Assembly (NCBI GenBank): GCA_051009475.1
Contig: JBPCWO010000039.1
Coordinates: 1 to 12,167, forward strand
Reading direction: 5' to 3'
DNA length: 12,167 nt
From: CAXMNX01 sp051009475
GTDB taxonomy: Bacteria; Pseudomonadota; Alphaproteobacteria; Rhodobacterales; Rhodobacteraceae
Made by a program: the position numbers and the translations under genes. The notes under the pieces are model-generated. The model saw nothing but the letters and a program-made list of their open reading frames with translations, was not told the DNA's origin and searched no databases. This document shows, piece by piece, positions 1 through 6,566 of the stretch. Position 1 is the first letter of the stretch. Each line of letters starts with the position of its first letter.

Positions 1-1
1 G

Positions 2-1609
2 GACGAGCTTGAAAAGGCGCTTCGCGAGCTCTATCGGCGCAGCCCGTTCGTTCCGGTTACGTTGGCTGATCGGCTGAGTTGGGAAGACGTTGCCGAGGTC
101 GCGGTAAATGCGCCGGCCTTGCCCGGAGTTACGCCCGACGTTGGGCTTTCCCGAGAGTATCCCCTGGGCGAGGATTTTGCCCATATCGTCGGCTATGTCG
201 GACCCGTCAGCGACTATGACCTGGATAAGATCGAGGACCCCGATCCGCTTTTGCAGATCCCGGAATTTCAGATCGGCAAAATCGGGGTCGAGACCAAATT
301 GGAAGCCGATCTTCGCGGCAGGGCAGGAACCAAACGGATTGAAGTTAATGCGGCTGGCCGCGTGATGCGTGAACTCGGTCGCGACGAGTTCACTCCAGGC
401 ACTGATTTGCAATTGACCGTGGATCACGGGCTCCAGAATTACGCGCAAGCAAGATTGGCGAATGAGAGTGCCGGCGCCGTGGTCATGGATATCGAAACCG
501 GTGATCTTCTGGCGATGGCGTCGGCGCCTTCGTTCGATCCGGACCTCTTCGTTCGCGGGATTTCGACAAAAAACTACAGCGAGCTTACTGAGAACGAATA
601 CAAGCCGCTGTTCAATAAAACCGTTCAGGGGCTCTATCCTCCAGGTTCGACCTTCAAGATGATGACGGGGCTGTCAGCCTTGCGTTCAGGCATGGGACCA
701 CGCGAGACGGTCTGGTGTCCGGGACATCTGAGTTTCGGCGGGCGACGGTTCCACTGCTGGAAGCGCGGCGGGCATGGCTGGGTCGACTTGGACAAAGCCA
801 TCACGCAATCCTGCGACGTTTATTTCTATGAGGCCGCGCAGCGCGCTGGGATTGAGCGATTGGCAGGGCTTTGCGGCGAGTTCGGGCTAGGAGAGAAGTA
901 CAATTTGCCGCTATCGGCGGTTCGCGAGGGCATCGTCCCATCGCCAAAATGGAAAGCGCAGGCACGTGGTGAACGTTGGAATCCCGGCGAGACGCTGAAC
1001 ACTGCAATCGGGCAGGGCGACGTTTTGGCCTCGCCGTTGCAACTGGCCGTAATGGTGGCGCGAATTGCGAGTGGCATGGCCGTGGTGCCAAGGCTGGTCA
1101 AATCCGTCAACGGCGTCGAAGTGCCGGTGGCAGAGTCCGCCGCGCTGGAAGTGCCGACGTCGCATCTGCGGATGATCCGCGAGGCGATGCACAACGTTTC
1201 GAACGGGCGGCGGGGGACAGCTAGGCGGTCACGGATTGTGGCCGACGGAATGCAGATGGCGGGCAAGACCGGAACAAGCCAGGTTCGAAATATCACGGCG
1301 GCGGAACGCGCCAGAGGTGTAACCCGAAACAGCCAGTTGCCCTGGGACCGGCGGGATCACGGGCTGTTTGTGGCTTATGCACCGTTTGATAAACCGAAAT
1401 ACGCGATTGCGGTGGTTGTAGAACATGGAGGTGGCGGTTCGAGCGCCGCTGCGCCGCCAGCCCGCGACATTCTTCTTTATGCGCTTTACGGCGACGTGCC
1501 GCCGCTGGAAGCTTACCCAAGTGATCAACGCGAGCGCATCCGAGTGATGCACGAGGAAATGACGCTGCGGCCGCGACTTGAAGCGCCGAAAACCCCGAGC
1601 CGCGCATGA
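2..1609 (+). CDS. mrdA: Penicillin-binding protein 2 (peptidoglycan transpeptidase), 5'-partial
   Basis: This is the DD-transpeptidase of the elongasome, which cross-links peptidoglycan in the periplasm during rod-shaped growth, working with RodA. The reading frame is open from base 2, and the residues before the first in-frame TTG (62) already look like PBP2 (a 'RRSPFVPVTL' segment leading into the pedestal domain), so the start lies left of the window; 535 codons are visible and roughly 100 N-terminal residues, including the membrane anchor, are missing. Counting from the TTG at 62, the active-site motif STFK is at residues 196-199 (Ser codon 647-649), SCD (the family's SxN equivalent) lies in 'QSCDVYFY', and KTGT is at about 402-405. 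The stop overlaps the rodA start (ATGA). The family and gene order mrdA-rodA make the call very secure. Confidence 0.96.
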   Translation, partial: DELEKALRELYRRSPFVPVTLADRLSWEDVAEVAVNAPALPGVTPDVGLSREYPLGEDFAHIVGYVGPVSDYDLDKIEDPDPLLQIPEFQIGKIGVETKLEADLRGRAGTKRIEVNAAGRVMRELGRDEFTPGTDLQLTVDHGLQNYAQARLANESAGAVVMDIETGDLLAMASAPSFDPDLFVRGISTKNYSELTENEYKPLFNKTVQGLYPPGSTFKMMTGLSALRSGMGPRETVWCPGHLSFGGRRFHCWKRGGHGWVDLDKAITQSCDVYFYEAAQRAGIERLAGLCGEFGLGEKYNLPLSAVREGIVPSPKWKAQARGERWNPGETLNTAIGQGDVLASPLQLAVMVARIASGMAVVPRLVKSVNGVEVPVAESAALEVPTSHLRMIREAMHNVSNGRRGTARRSRIVADGMQMAGKTGTSQVRNITAAERARGVTRNSQLPWDRRDHGLFVAYAPFDKPKYAIAVVVEHGGGGSSAAAPPARDILLYALYGDVPPLEAYPSDQRERIRVMHEEMTLRPRLEAPKTPSRA

Positions 1610-2751
1610 GTTATCTCGAGTATCAGGTTCAGACGGTTCCGCAGGGCGCACGCAAAATCTTACATGCAAACTGGGCGCTTGTATTGTTACTGACCGCCGT
1701 CTCGTGCGTCGGATTTATTATGCTGACTTCGGTCGCTGCTGGAGATTCCAGCCGCTGGGCAGAACCGCAAATGAAGCGGTTCATCTTAGGATTGGTTGCG
1801 ATGATGGCGATTGGCATGGTGCCGATCTGGTTCTGGCGCTCGATGTCGGGCCTGGCCTACTTTGGCGCGTTTGGGCTTCTCATTCTCGTCGAGCTATTCG
1901 GTTCCGTTGGCATGGGAGCGCAGCGCTGGATCGACCTTGGCTTCATGCGGTTGCAGCCGTCAGAAGTCATGAAAATCTCGCTGGTTATGATCCTGGCGGC
2001 ATATTACGACTGGCTGCCGCTGGCGAAAGTTTCTCGCCCATTCTGGGTTTTGATCCCGGTGGGGCTGATCCTCGTTCCGACAGCATTGGTCCTGAAACAA
2101 CCCGACCTGGGCACTGCCATATTGTTGGTCGCTGGAGGTGGCATCCTGATGTTCTGTGCTGGTGTTTCTTGGTGGTATTTTATCGCTGTGATCGCGTCTG
2201 GCTTGGCGCTTGCCTACACCGTTTTCGCCTCGCGTGGGCAGGACTGGCAGCTATTGAAAGACTATCAATTCAGGCGGATCGACACATTCCTTGACCCTTC
2301 AACCGATCCCCTGGGCGCTGGATATCACATTACGCAGTCGAAAATTGCATTGGGTTCAGGCGGTTGGACCGGAAAAGGATTCATGCAGGGCACGCAGTCG
2401 CGGTTAAACTTTCTTCCTGAAAAGCACACCGATTTCATATTTACGACGCTGGCCGAAGAATTCGGATTTGTTGGCGGCTTTTCGCTTTTGGCACTTTACG
2501 GGCTGATCATCTTATTCTGTGTAGTCTCGGCAGTTCAGAATAAGGATCGCTTTGGGTCTTTGCTAACTCTGGGGATTGCCGCCACGCTCTTCTTATTTTT
2601 CGCGGTCAATATGTCGATGGTGATGGGACTTGCGCCGGTGGTGGGTGTGCCATTGCCTCTGGTCAGTTATGGCGGGTCGGCCATGCTTGTTTTGCTGGCG
2701 GCTTTTGGATTGGTCCAGTCGGCTCATATTCATCGACCGAGGGGCCGATGA
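1606..2751 (+). CDS. rodA: RodA, SEDS-family peptidoglycan glycosyltransferase
   Basis: RodA polymerises lipid II glycan strands in the inner membrane as the partner of PBP2. The 381-residue length and about ten hydrophobic segments fit the SEDS family. Diagnostic motifs are RWIDLG (107-112) followed by LQPSE (116-120), KQPDLGT (164-170), PEKHTDFIF (271-279, whose Asp276 corresponds to the catalytic Asp known from RodA of other species) and PLVSYGGS (351-358). The ATG at 1606 shares bases with the mrdA stop (ATGA), and the gene's own TGA (2749-2751) overlaps the ghrA ATG in the same way, so translational coupling through all three genes is likely. No internal terminator or promoter is apparent. 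Function assignment is from family knowledge and context; the motifs are directly visible. Confidence 0.97.
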   Translation: MSYLEYQVQTVPQGARKILHANWALVLLLTAVSCVGFIMLTSVAAGDSSRWAEPQMKRFILGLVAMMAIGMVPIWFWRSMSGLAYFGAFGLLILVELFGSVGMGAQRWIDLGFMRLQPSEVMKISLVMILAAYYDWLPLAKVSRPFWVLIPVGLILVPTALVLKQPDLGTAILLVAGGGILMFCAGVSWWYFIAVIASGLALAYTVFASRGQDWQLLKDYQFRRIDTFLDPSTDPLGAGYHITQSKIALGSGGWTGKGFMQGTQSRLNFLPEKHTDFIFTTLAEEFGFVGGFSLLALYGLIILFCVVSAVQNKDRFGSLLTLGIAATLFLFFAVNMSMVMGLAPVVGVPLPLVSYGGSAMLVLLAAFGLVQSAHIHRPRGR

Positions 2752-3686
2752 CACTGGTCCTTTTTTCAGCGCCTGATGGCGATTGGAATGACTATCGAGA
2801 GGTGTTGCCGGCTGCTATCGCCAAGACAAATGTTATCGCCAAAATCGTCAGAGACGATGATCCGCACGATCCCGGGGCAATCGACTATATCGTTTATGCG
2901 CCTTCCAGCCGACTGCAAGATTTCTCACGCTATTCACGGTGCAAGGCTGTTTTAAGCCTTTGGGCCGGGGTCGAAGCAATCGTTGGAAACGAGACGCTGA
3001 CAATGCCGCTGGCTCGCATGGTCGATTATGGATTGACCGAGGGTATGGTGGAGTGGTGCGTGGGCCATACGTTGCGGCATCACTTGGGCATTGATCAGGA
3101 CATCTGCCGTAATGATGCCAAATGGCAGACCCATGTTCCACCGTTGGCGCGCAATCGTCACGTCACAGTTTTGGGACTTGGTGAATTGGGACGCGCCGTT
3201 GCAGTTGCGCTTGAGCGCCTGAATTTCAAGGTGACGGGATGGAGTCGAACGCCGAAAACGATAAAAAAAGTTCGCTGCCTGTCGGGTGACGACGGTTTGA
3301 AAGAGTCGCTCCGCCAGGCAGAAATAGTAATTCTTCTTTTGCCAAAGACGCCAGCAACCGAAAACTTGATAAACGCAGAGCGGCTGTCACTATTGCCGAC
3401 AGGCGCAGTGATCATAAACCCCGGGCGCGGGCATTTGATTGAGGACGACGTGCTTTTGTTGGCGCTGGATGCGAAGCGTCTCGGACACGCAACGTTGGAT
3501 GTTTTTCGGGTCGAGCCGCTGCCACCAGACCATCCGTTTTGGGCGCATCCGCAGGTGACGGTCACGCCACATATCGCTTCTGACACGCGTCCGGAAAGCG
3601 CCGCAGAAGTCGTTGCGGAAAACATCCGACGCGGCGAGGCAGGCGAACCATTTTTGCATCTGGTTGATCGGGCGGCGGGGTACTAA
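2748..3686 (+). CDS. ghrA: Glyoxylate/hydroxypyruvate reductase A (D-2-hydroxyacid dehydrogenase)
   Basis: A cytoplasmic NAD(P)H-dependent reductase of glyoxylate to glycolate and hydroxypyruvate to glycerate. The 312 residues equal the length of E. coli GhrA. The nucleotide-binding Rossmann motif GLGELG is at residues 143-148, followed by a basic 'WSRTPK' after beta-2 that suits NADPH. The catalytic triad of the family is present: Arg227 (in NPGRGHL), Glu256 (in FRVEPLPP) and His275 (in TPHIAS), with Arg and His at the same numbers as in E. coli GhrA. The ATG overlaps the rodA stop by 4 bases, which places this metabolic gene on the cell-wall operon; no functional reason is visible. The TAA (3684-3686) overlaps the stop of the convergent SseB-family gene. 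GhrA subfamily is preferred over other D-isomer dehydrogenases by length and C-terminal 'PLPPDHPFWAHP' motif. Confidence 0.9.
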   Translation: MTLVLFSAPDGDWNDYREVLPAAIAKTNVIAKIVRDDDPHDPGAIDYIVYAPSSRLQDFSRYSRCKAVLSLWAGVEAIVGNETLTMPLARMVDYGLTEGMVEWCVGHTLRHHLGIDQDICRNDAKWQTHVPPLARNRHVTVLGLGELGRAVAVALERLNFKVTGWSRTPKTIKKVRCLSGDDGLKESLRQAEIVILLLPKTPATENLINAERLSLLPTGAVIINPGRGHLIEDDVLLLALDAKRLGHATLDVFRVEPLPPDHPFWAHPQVTVTPHIASDTRPESAAEVVAENIRRGEAGEPFLHLVDRAAGY

Positions 3687-4465
3687 CGCATTTTCGGTGG
3701 ACGACTTGGATCCGATCCGGGTGGCGCCGGAATCTCGGCGTCTGGTGATTCTGGCAGGTCAAAGCGAAGGCCGACTTTGGCGAGTTTGGCCGCGGATGGG
3801 TCAGCACCGCGAATGAACGTGACGTCGATTTCGCCTGCTTCGAGGCCTGAAAAAACCAAGGCTTCCTGAATTGCGCGGGCGAGCGTCGGTTCTGCGCCGG
3901 GAAGCGGATCGATCATCGCCAACATATGTCCGCGACGACGGTCCTTATAGGTTACACCAACAAGATAAGCGGCGCTTGCCAGCCCTGCTGCTTGCGCCAG
4001 TTTTGCGTCGATGCCCTTTAATAGCTGTTCGGGCATTTCAGCCGGCGGATGCGTCGTTTCTGGCGTCGCTCCAACCTCATCGGGATTTGCAGCCAGTGTG
4101 CTTTGCAGCCAGTCAACCGCTTCAGGTGGCAAAAGATAAGATGAAGGAGCAACGCCAAAGTTCAGTCCGATGCCAATGTTCTGGCCCGCTATCATCGTGA
4201 CAATCGCACGTCCTGAGGTCGCCGCGTAAGGCGAAGGCTGTTCGGTAAATGTGCTAAGACGTTCTTCGCGATCAAATACGAGAACGATCCGGCCATCTTC
4301 CGTGTCGAAGTAATCGGGTTCGACCTGATCGTTGTGAGGTTCAGACTTTAGCAGCAGGAAAAGCTCGCTGTCGGCGAAGCGTTCATAAAACTGTAGACGG
4401 GCAGCATCGCTATTTGGTGCAGATGCCATAGCTGCGTGCGCCGTATCAAGTGGTGTCTCCGTCAT
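3683..4465 (-). CDS. SseB-family protein
   Basis: A 260-residue soluble protein with two-part architecture: an N-terminal SseB-like domain (about residues 20-125, starting 'LQFYERFADSELFLLL' and continuing with 'GRIVLVFDREERLSTF') and a C-terminal SseB_C-like domain (about 140-235, 'YLVGVTYKDRRRGHMLAMID'), then a Pro-rich tail ending PSRPPKMR. The name comes from E. coli SseB, which enhances serine sensitivity; this is unrelated to the Salmonella secretion translocon protein of the same name. The molecular role is not known. Its ATG (4463-4465) overlaps the TGA of the upstream glycosylase gene by ATGA, so the two are probably co-translated. The stop overlaps the ghrA stop by 4 bases from the opposite strand. 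Family call is by recognised sequence pattern; no catalytic residues can be named. Confidence 0.8.
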   Translation of the reverse strand: MTETPLDTAHAAMASAPNSDAARLQFYERFADSELFLLLKSEPHNDQVEPDYFDTEDGRIVLVFDREERLSTFTEQPSPYAATSGRAIVTMIAGQNIGIGLNFGVAPSSYLLPPEAVDWLQSTLAANPDEVGATPETTHPPAEMPEQLLKGIDAKLAQAAGLASAAYLVGVTYKDRRRGHMLAMIDPLPGAEPTLARAIQEALVFSGLEAGEIDVTFIRGADPSAAKLAKVGLRFDLPESPDAEIPAPPGSDPSRPPKMR

Positions 4466-5058
4466 CCCAGAGCTTCGGCAATGCTGGAACGAAGGCTAGG
4501 CAGCAATTCGGTTTCGAACCACGGATGTTTCTTTATCCAACCTGTATTGCGCCACGACGGATGAGGAAGGGGAATTGCTTTGGGCAGGTGGTCGCGCCAC
4601 GCCGCGACCGTTTCAGTAACGCCGGTTTTGGTGCCAAGGTGCCATTTCTGTGCGTAGCCACCGATGAGAAGGGTCAAACGAACGTTCGTCAGGGCATCGA
4701 CGATGGGCGCACGCCAGGTTTTGGAGCATACCGGCGGCGGCGGCAGATCGGAGCCTTTGGCGTCATACCCCGGAAAGCAAAAGGCCATCGGGGCGATAGC
4801 AATCCGGGACTGATCGTAAAAAGTATCTCTGTCGATACCCATCCATTCGCGAAGTCGATCACCTGAGCGGTCCCAAAACGGTCGGCCATCTTCGTGCACA
4901 CGGATCCCCGGAGCCTGACCCGCAATCAAAATTCGTGCTGAATGATTCAGCCAGACAATTGGTCGAGGTTGATGTGCAGTATGGGTCGCCGCAAAACGCT
5001 CGGCGCATATCTGGCAAGCAGAAAGCCGGTTCTTTAACGTGTCGAAATCATCCGCCAT
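4462..5058 (-). CDS. Uracil-DNA glycosylase superfamily protein with probable 4Fe-4S cluster
   Basis: A 198-residue protein of the uracil-DNA glycosylase superfamily, expected to excise uracil or a related damaged base from DNA. Motif A is GQAPG at 47-51 (family 4 usually GEAPG), and the second active-site loop is LPHPSWRN around His166. Four cysteines, C15, C18, C94 and C111, give CxxC plus C-x16-C, the spacing that binds a 4Fe-4S cluster in family 4/5 enzymes. Length is typical for the small Fe-S members. The motif-A Gln and HPSW loop differ from textbook family 4, so the exact substrate class is uncertain. It is the first gene of a two-gene minus-strand unit with the SseB-family gene (ATGA overlap). 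Its start at 5058 leaves only 81 bases to the divergent arsR, so its promoter must lie close to or within the ArsR operator. No clear Shine-Dalgarno is seen before the ATG. Confidence 0.82.
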   Translation of the reverse strand: MADDFDTLKNRLSACQICAERFAATHTAHQPRPIVWLNHSARILIAGQAPGIRVHEDGRPFWDRSGDRLREWMGIDRDTFYDQSRIAIAPMAFCFPGYDAKGSDLPPPPVCSKTWRAPIVDALTNVRLTLLIGGYAQKWHLGTKTGVTETVAAWRDHLPKAIPLPHPSWRNTGWIKKHPWFETELLPSLRSSIAEALG

Positions 5059-5103
5059 GGCAGCGGCTTAGCGGGATTTGTGATGGGCGTCCATGATCTG
5101 GGC

Positions 5104-5133
5104 TTGACATTATTTCGAAAGTTCTAGAAATAT
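5104..5133 (+). promoter_or_regulatory. Candidate promoter of the arsR-permease unit
   Basis: A consensus -35 box TTGACA lies at 5104-5109. The -10 region is less clear: candidates are TAGAAA at 5125-5130 (15-bp spacer) or AAATAT at 5128-5133 (18-bp spacer). Either would start transcription at about 5136-5140, i.e. at or next to the arsR ATG. The -10 region is inside the 30-bp palindrome, so a bound repressor would block polymerase. Basis: visible boxes; transcription start is inferred. Confidence 0.55.
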
Positions 5134-5140
5134 CGAAATA
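5111..5140. promoter_or_regulatory. 30-bp palindromic operator, probable ArsR binding site
   Basis: Positions 5111-5140 form a near-perfect inverted repeat centred on TTCTAGAA (5122-5129). The outer arms are TATTTCGA (5111-5118) and TCGAAATA (5133-5140); only two of the fifteen base pairs mismatch. ArsR/SmtB repressors bind AT-rich imperfect palindromes overlapping their own promoter, and this one sits directly before and into the first base of the arsR start codon. It is also within the 81-bp gap to the divergent glycosylase gene, so it could affect both directions. Binding is inferred; the symmetry is seen directly. Confidence 0.75.
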
Positions 5141-5484
5141 TGAAACATGATTTGGACATCGATCTTGACGTGGCGCATGCCGCTTCAACATTTGCAGCAC
5201 TTGGATCCGAACAGCGACTAAGTGTGCTGCGTGTGCTTGTGCGGGCTGGACCAGAGGGACTGAGCATTGGCGAACTTGGCGCTCGATCCGGGGTTAGTGG
5301 ATCTACACTGACGCACCACATGAAAATCCTTGCTGCTGCTGGATTGGTGCAACAAATTCGCGATGGCCGGCGAATAATTTGCATAGGTGCCGCGTATGAC
5401 GAAATGCGGGCCTTGTCCGAATATCTTTTGAATGAATGCTGTGCCGACAGCGCACAACCGCATCAAGGGCACGAGCATGACTGA
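5140..5484 (+). CDS. ArsR/SmtB-family metal(loid)-responsive repressor
   Basis: A 114-residue winged-helix repressor. The start of the fold reads 'FAALGSEQRLSVLRVLV' (18-34), the recognition helix 'GVSGSTLTHHMKIL' (51-64) and the wing 'LVQQIRDGRRIICIG' (69-83). The classical alpha-3 CVC sensor site is absent. Instead there is a Cys pair at C100-C101 near the C-terminus, C81 in the wing, and a His-rich tail (H108, H111, H113). C-terminal Cys pairs sense As(III)/Sb(III) in some ArsR proteins such as that of Acidithiobacillus ferrooxidans, so metalloid sensing is plausible, not shown. There is no Shine-Dalgarno before the ATG at 5140, which abuts the operator; either the message is leaderless or translation begins at the in-frame GTG at 5170, which would keep all DNA-binding parts. 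The frame overlaps the permease start by 8 bases. Confidence 0.9.
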   Translation: MKHDLDIDLDVAHAASTFAALGSEQRLSVLRVLVRAGPEGLSIGELGARSGVSGSTLTHHMKILAAAGLVQQIRDGRRIICIGAAYDEMRALSEYLLNECCADSAQPHQGHEHD

Positions 5485-6502
5485 CGCCACACATTCTCAG
5501 GGAACAACGCGCCGAATTGATCGCGTATGGATCCTGGTATTTGCGATGCCATTTATCATCGCACTTTTTGATCCGGCGCAGTCGCTGGAAACGTTGCGTT
5601 TTGCCGGCAAAGCCATGGTGCAGACAGGGGCTTTCATTGCATTTGCCGTTCTGGCAGTCGGATATCTTAAAGCTAGCGGTGCTGAATCGCTTTTGGCGCG
5701 TGCCTTTGAAGGGCGCGAGGTCAGGATGATCGTTATGGCAGCGCTTTTGGGCGGGCTTTCGCCTTTTTGCTCTTGCGAGGTAATTCCGTTCATTGCCGCG
5801 TTGCTTGCAGTCGGCGCGCCGTTGTCGGCGGTCATGGCGTTTTGGTTATCTTCTCCGTTGATGGACCCGGCCATGTTCGCGATCACGGCTGGCGCGCTGG
5901 GGTTTGATTTTGCGGTGGCAAAAACGGTAGCGGCTGTGTCGATTGGGCTATTTGGTGGCGGCGCGGTTTATGCCTTTAAATCAACGCCGATATTTGCTGA
6001 TCCGCTGAAGCCACAAATTGGCGGAACGGGCTGTGGATGCGGCCCATCGCCCTTCAAAGGCGAACTGGTTTGGAAATTCTGGGTCGAGCAGCCGCGACGA
6101 GAAATTTTTCGCGATGCAGTGGTCGACAACGCGCTGTTCCTGGGCAAGTGGCTGCTTTTGGCCTACATGATCGAGTCTCTGATGCTGACCTACATCCCGG
6201 CTGAATTGATTGCGACGATTCTGGGCGGTGATGGTCTACAGCCAATAGCGCTGGGCGCGCTGATTGGCATGCCGGCCTATCTGAATGGTTATGCGGCGGT
6301 TCCGCTAGTGCAGGCGCTCGTGGCCCAGGGAATGGTTCAGGGCGCGGCAATGGCATTTGTTCTGGCAGGCGGCGTCAGCTGTATTCCTGCGGCAGTAGCG
6401 GTCTGGGCACTTGTGAAACCTCGCGTTTTTGCTGCCTACCTTGGGATCGCTTTGGTCGGGTCTTTCACGGCAGGAATTGTCTGGTCGATTTTGGCAATTT
6501 GA
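5477..6502 (+). CDS. Permease of the ArsP/DUF318 (PF03773-like) family
   Basis: A 341-residue inner-membrane protein with about eight hydrophobic segments. The ATG at 5477 is chosen over the longer frame from 5432 because it has an AAGGG ribosome site at 5465-5469 with good spacing and overlaps the arsR end by just 8 bases. Numbered from there, the signature loop is SPFCSCEVIPF with C98 and C100, a second cytoplasmic/periplasmic loop has CGC (186-188) in 'GGTGCGCGP', and a late helix has Cys302 in 'GGVSCIP'. Related permeases include ArsP (trivalent organoarsenical efflux) and the YraQ/SO_0444-type transporters proposed to move Cu/Zn. Coupling to an ArsR repressor with a Cys-Cys tail supports a role in exporting a thiol-reactive metal(loid), but the substrate cannot be read from the sequence. 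It is shorter than the SO_0444 type as I know it, which carries longer Cys-rich loops. Confidence 0.85.
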   Translation: MTDATHSQGTTRRIDRVWILVFAMPFIIALFDPAQSLETLRFAGKAMVQTGAFIAFAVLAVGYLKASGAESLLARAFEGREVRMIVMAALLGGLSPFCSCEVIPFIAALLAVGAPLSAVMAFWLSSPLMDPAMFAITAGALGFDFAVAKTVAAVSIGLFGGGAVYAFKSTPIFADPLKPQIGGTGCGCGPSPFKGELVWKFWVEQPRREIFRDAVVDNALFLGKWLLLAYMIESLMLTYIPAELIATILGGDGLQPIALGALIGMPAYLNGYAAVPLVQALVAQGMVQGAAMAFVLAGGVSCIPAAVAVWALVKPRVFAAYLGIALVGSFTAGIVWSILAI

Positions 6503-6541
6503 GGCGTGTCACTCTTGCTCCCTAGTGGCGTGTAGTTTAGA

Positions 6542-6563
6542 TCCGGCGCACTAGCCGGAGGGG
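6542..6563 (+). promoter_or_regulatory. Hairpin overlapping the nhaA Shine-Dalgarno sequence
   Basis: A perfect 6-bp inverted repeat, TCCGGC (6542-6547) and GCCGGA (6554-6559), encloses a 6-base loop (GCACTA). The 3' arm contains most of the ribosome site GGAGGGG (6557-6563) of nhaA, whose ATG is at 6567. In RNA this hairpin would partly hide the ribosome site and could tune nhaA translation, like simple thermo- or ion-sensitive hairpins. The pairing is seen directly; regulation is inferred. A weak promoter just upstream (TTGCTC at 6515-6520, TAGATC at 6538-6543) is possible; if used, the transcript would begin inside the hairpin and the effect would vanish. Confidence 0.4.
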
Positions 6564-6566
6564 CCG

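Noticed and set aside
1578..2294. A 238-codon plus-strand frame overlapping rodA
   Set aside because: It is an alternate frame of mrdA/rodA with many Arg, Trp and Cys and no family resemblance; rodA explains the region fully.
5432..5476. A longer N-terminus for the permease
   Set aside because: The added 15 residues lie wholly inside arsR, have no ribosome site, and the ATG at 5477 has an AAGGG at proper distance.
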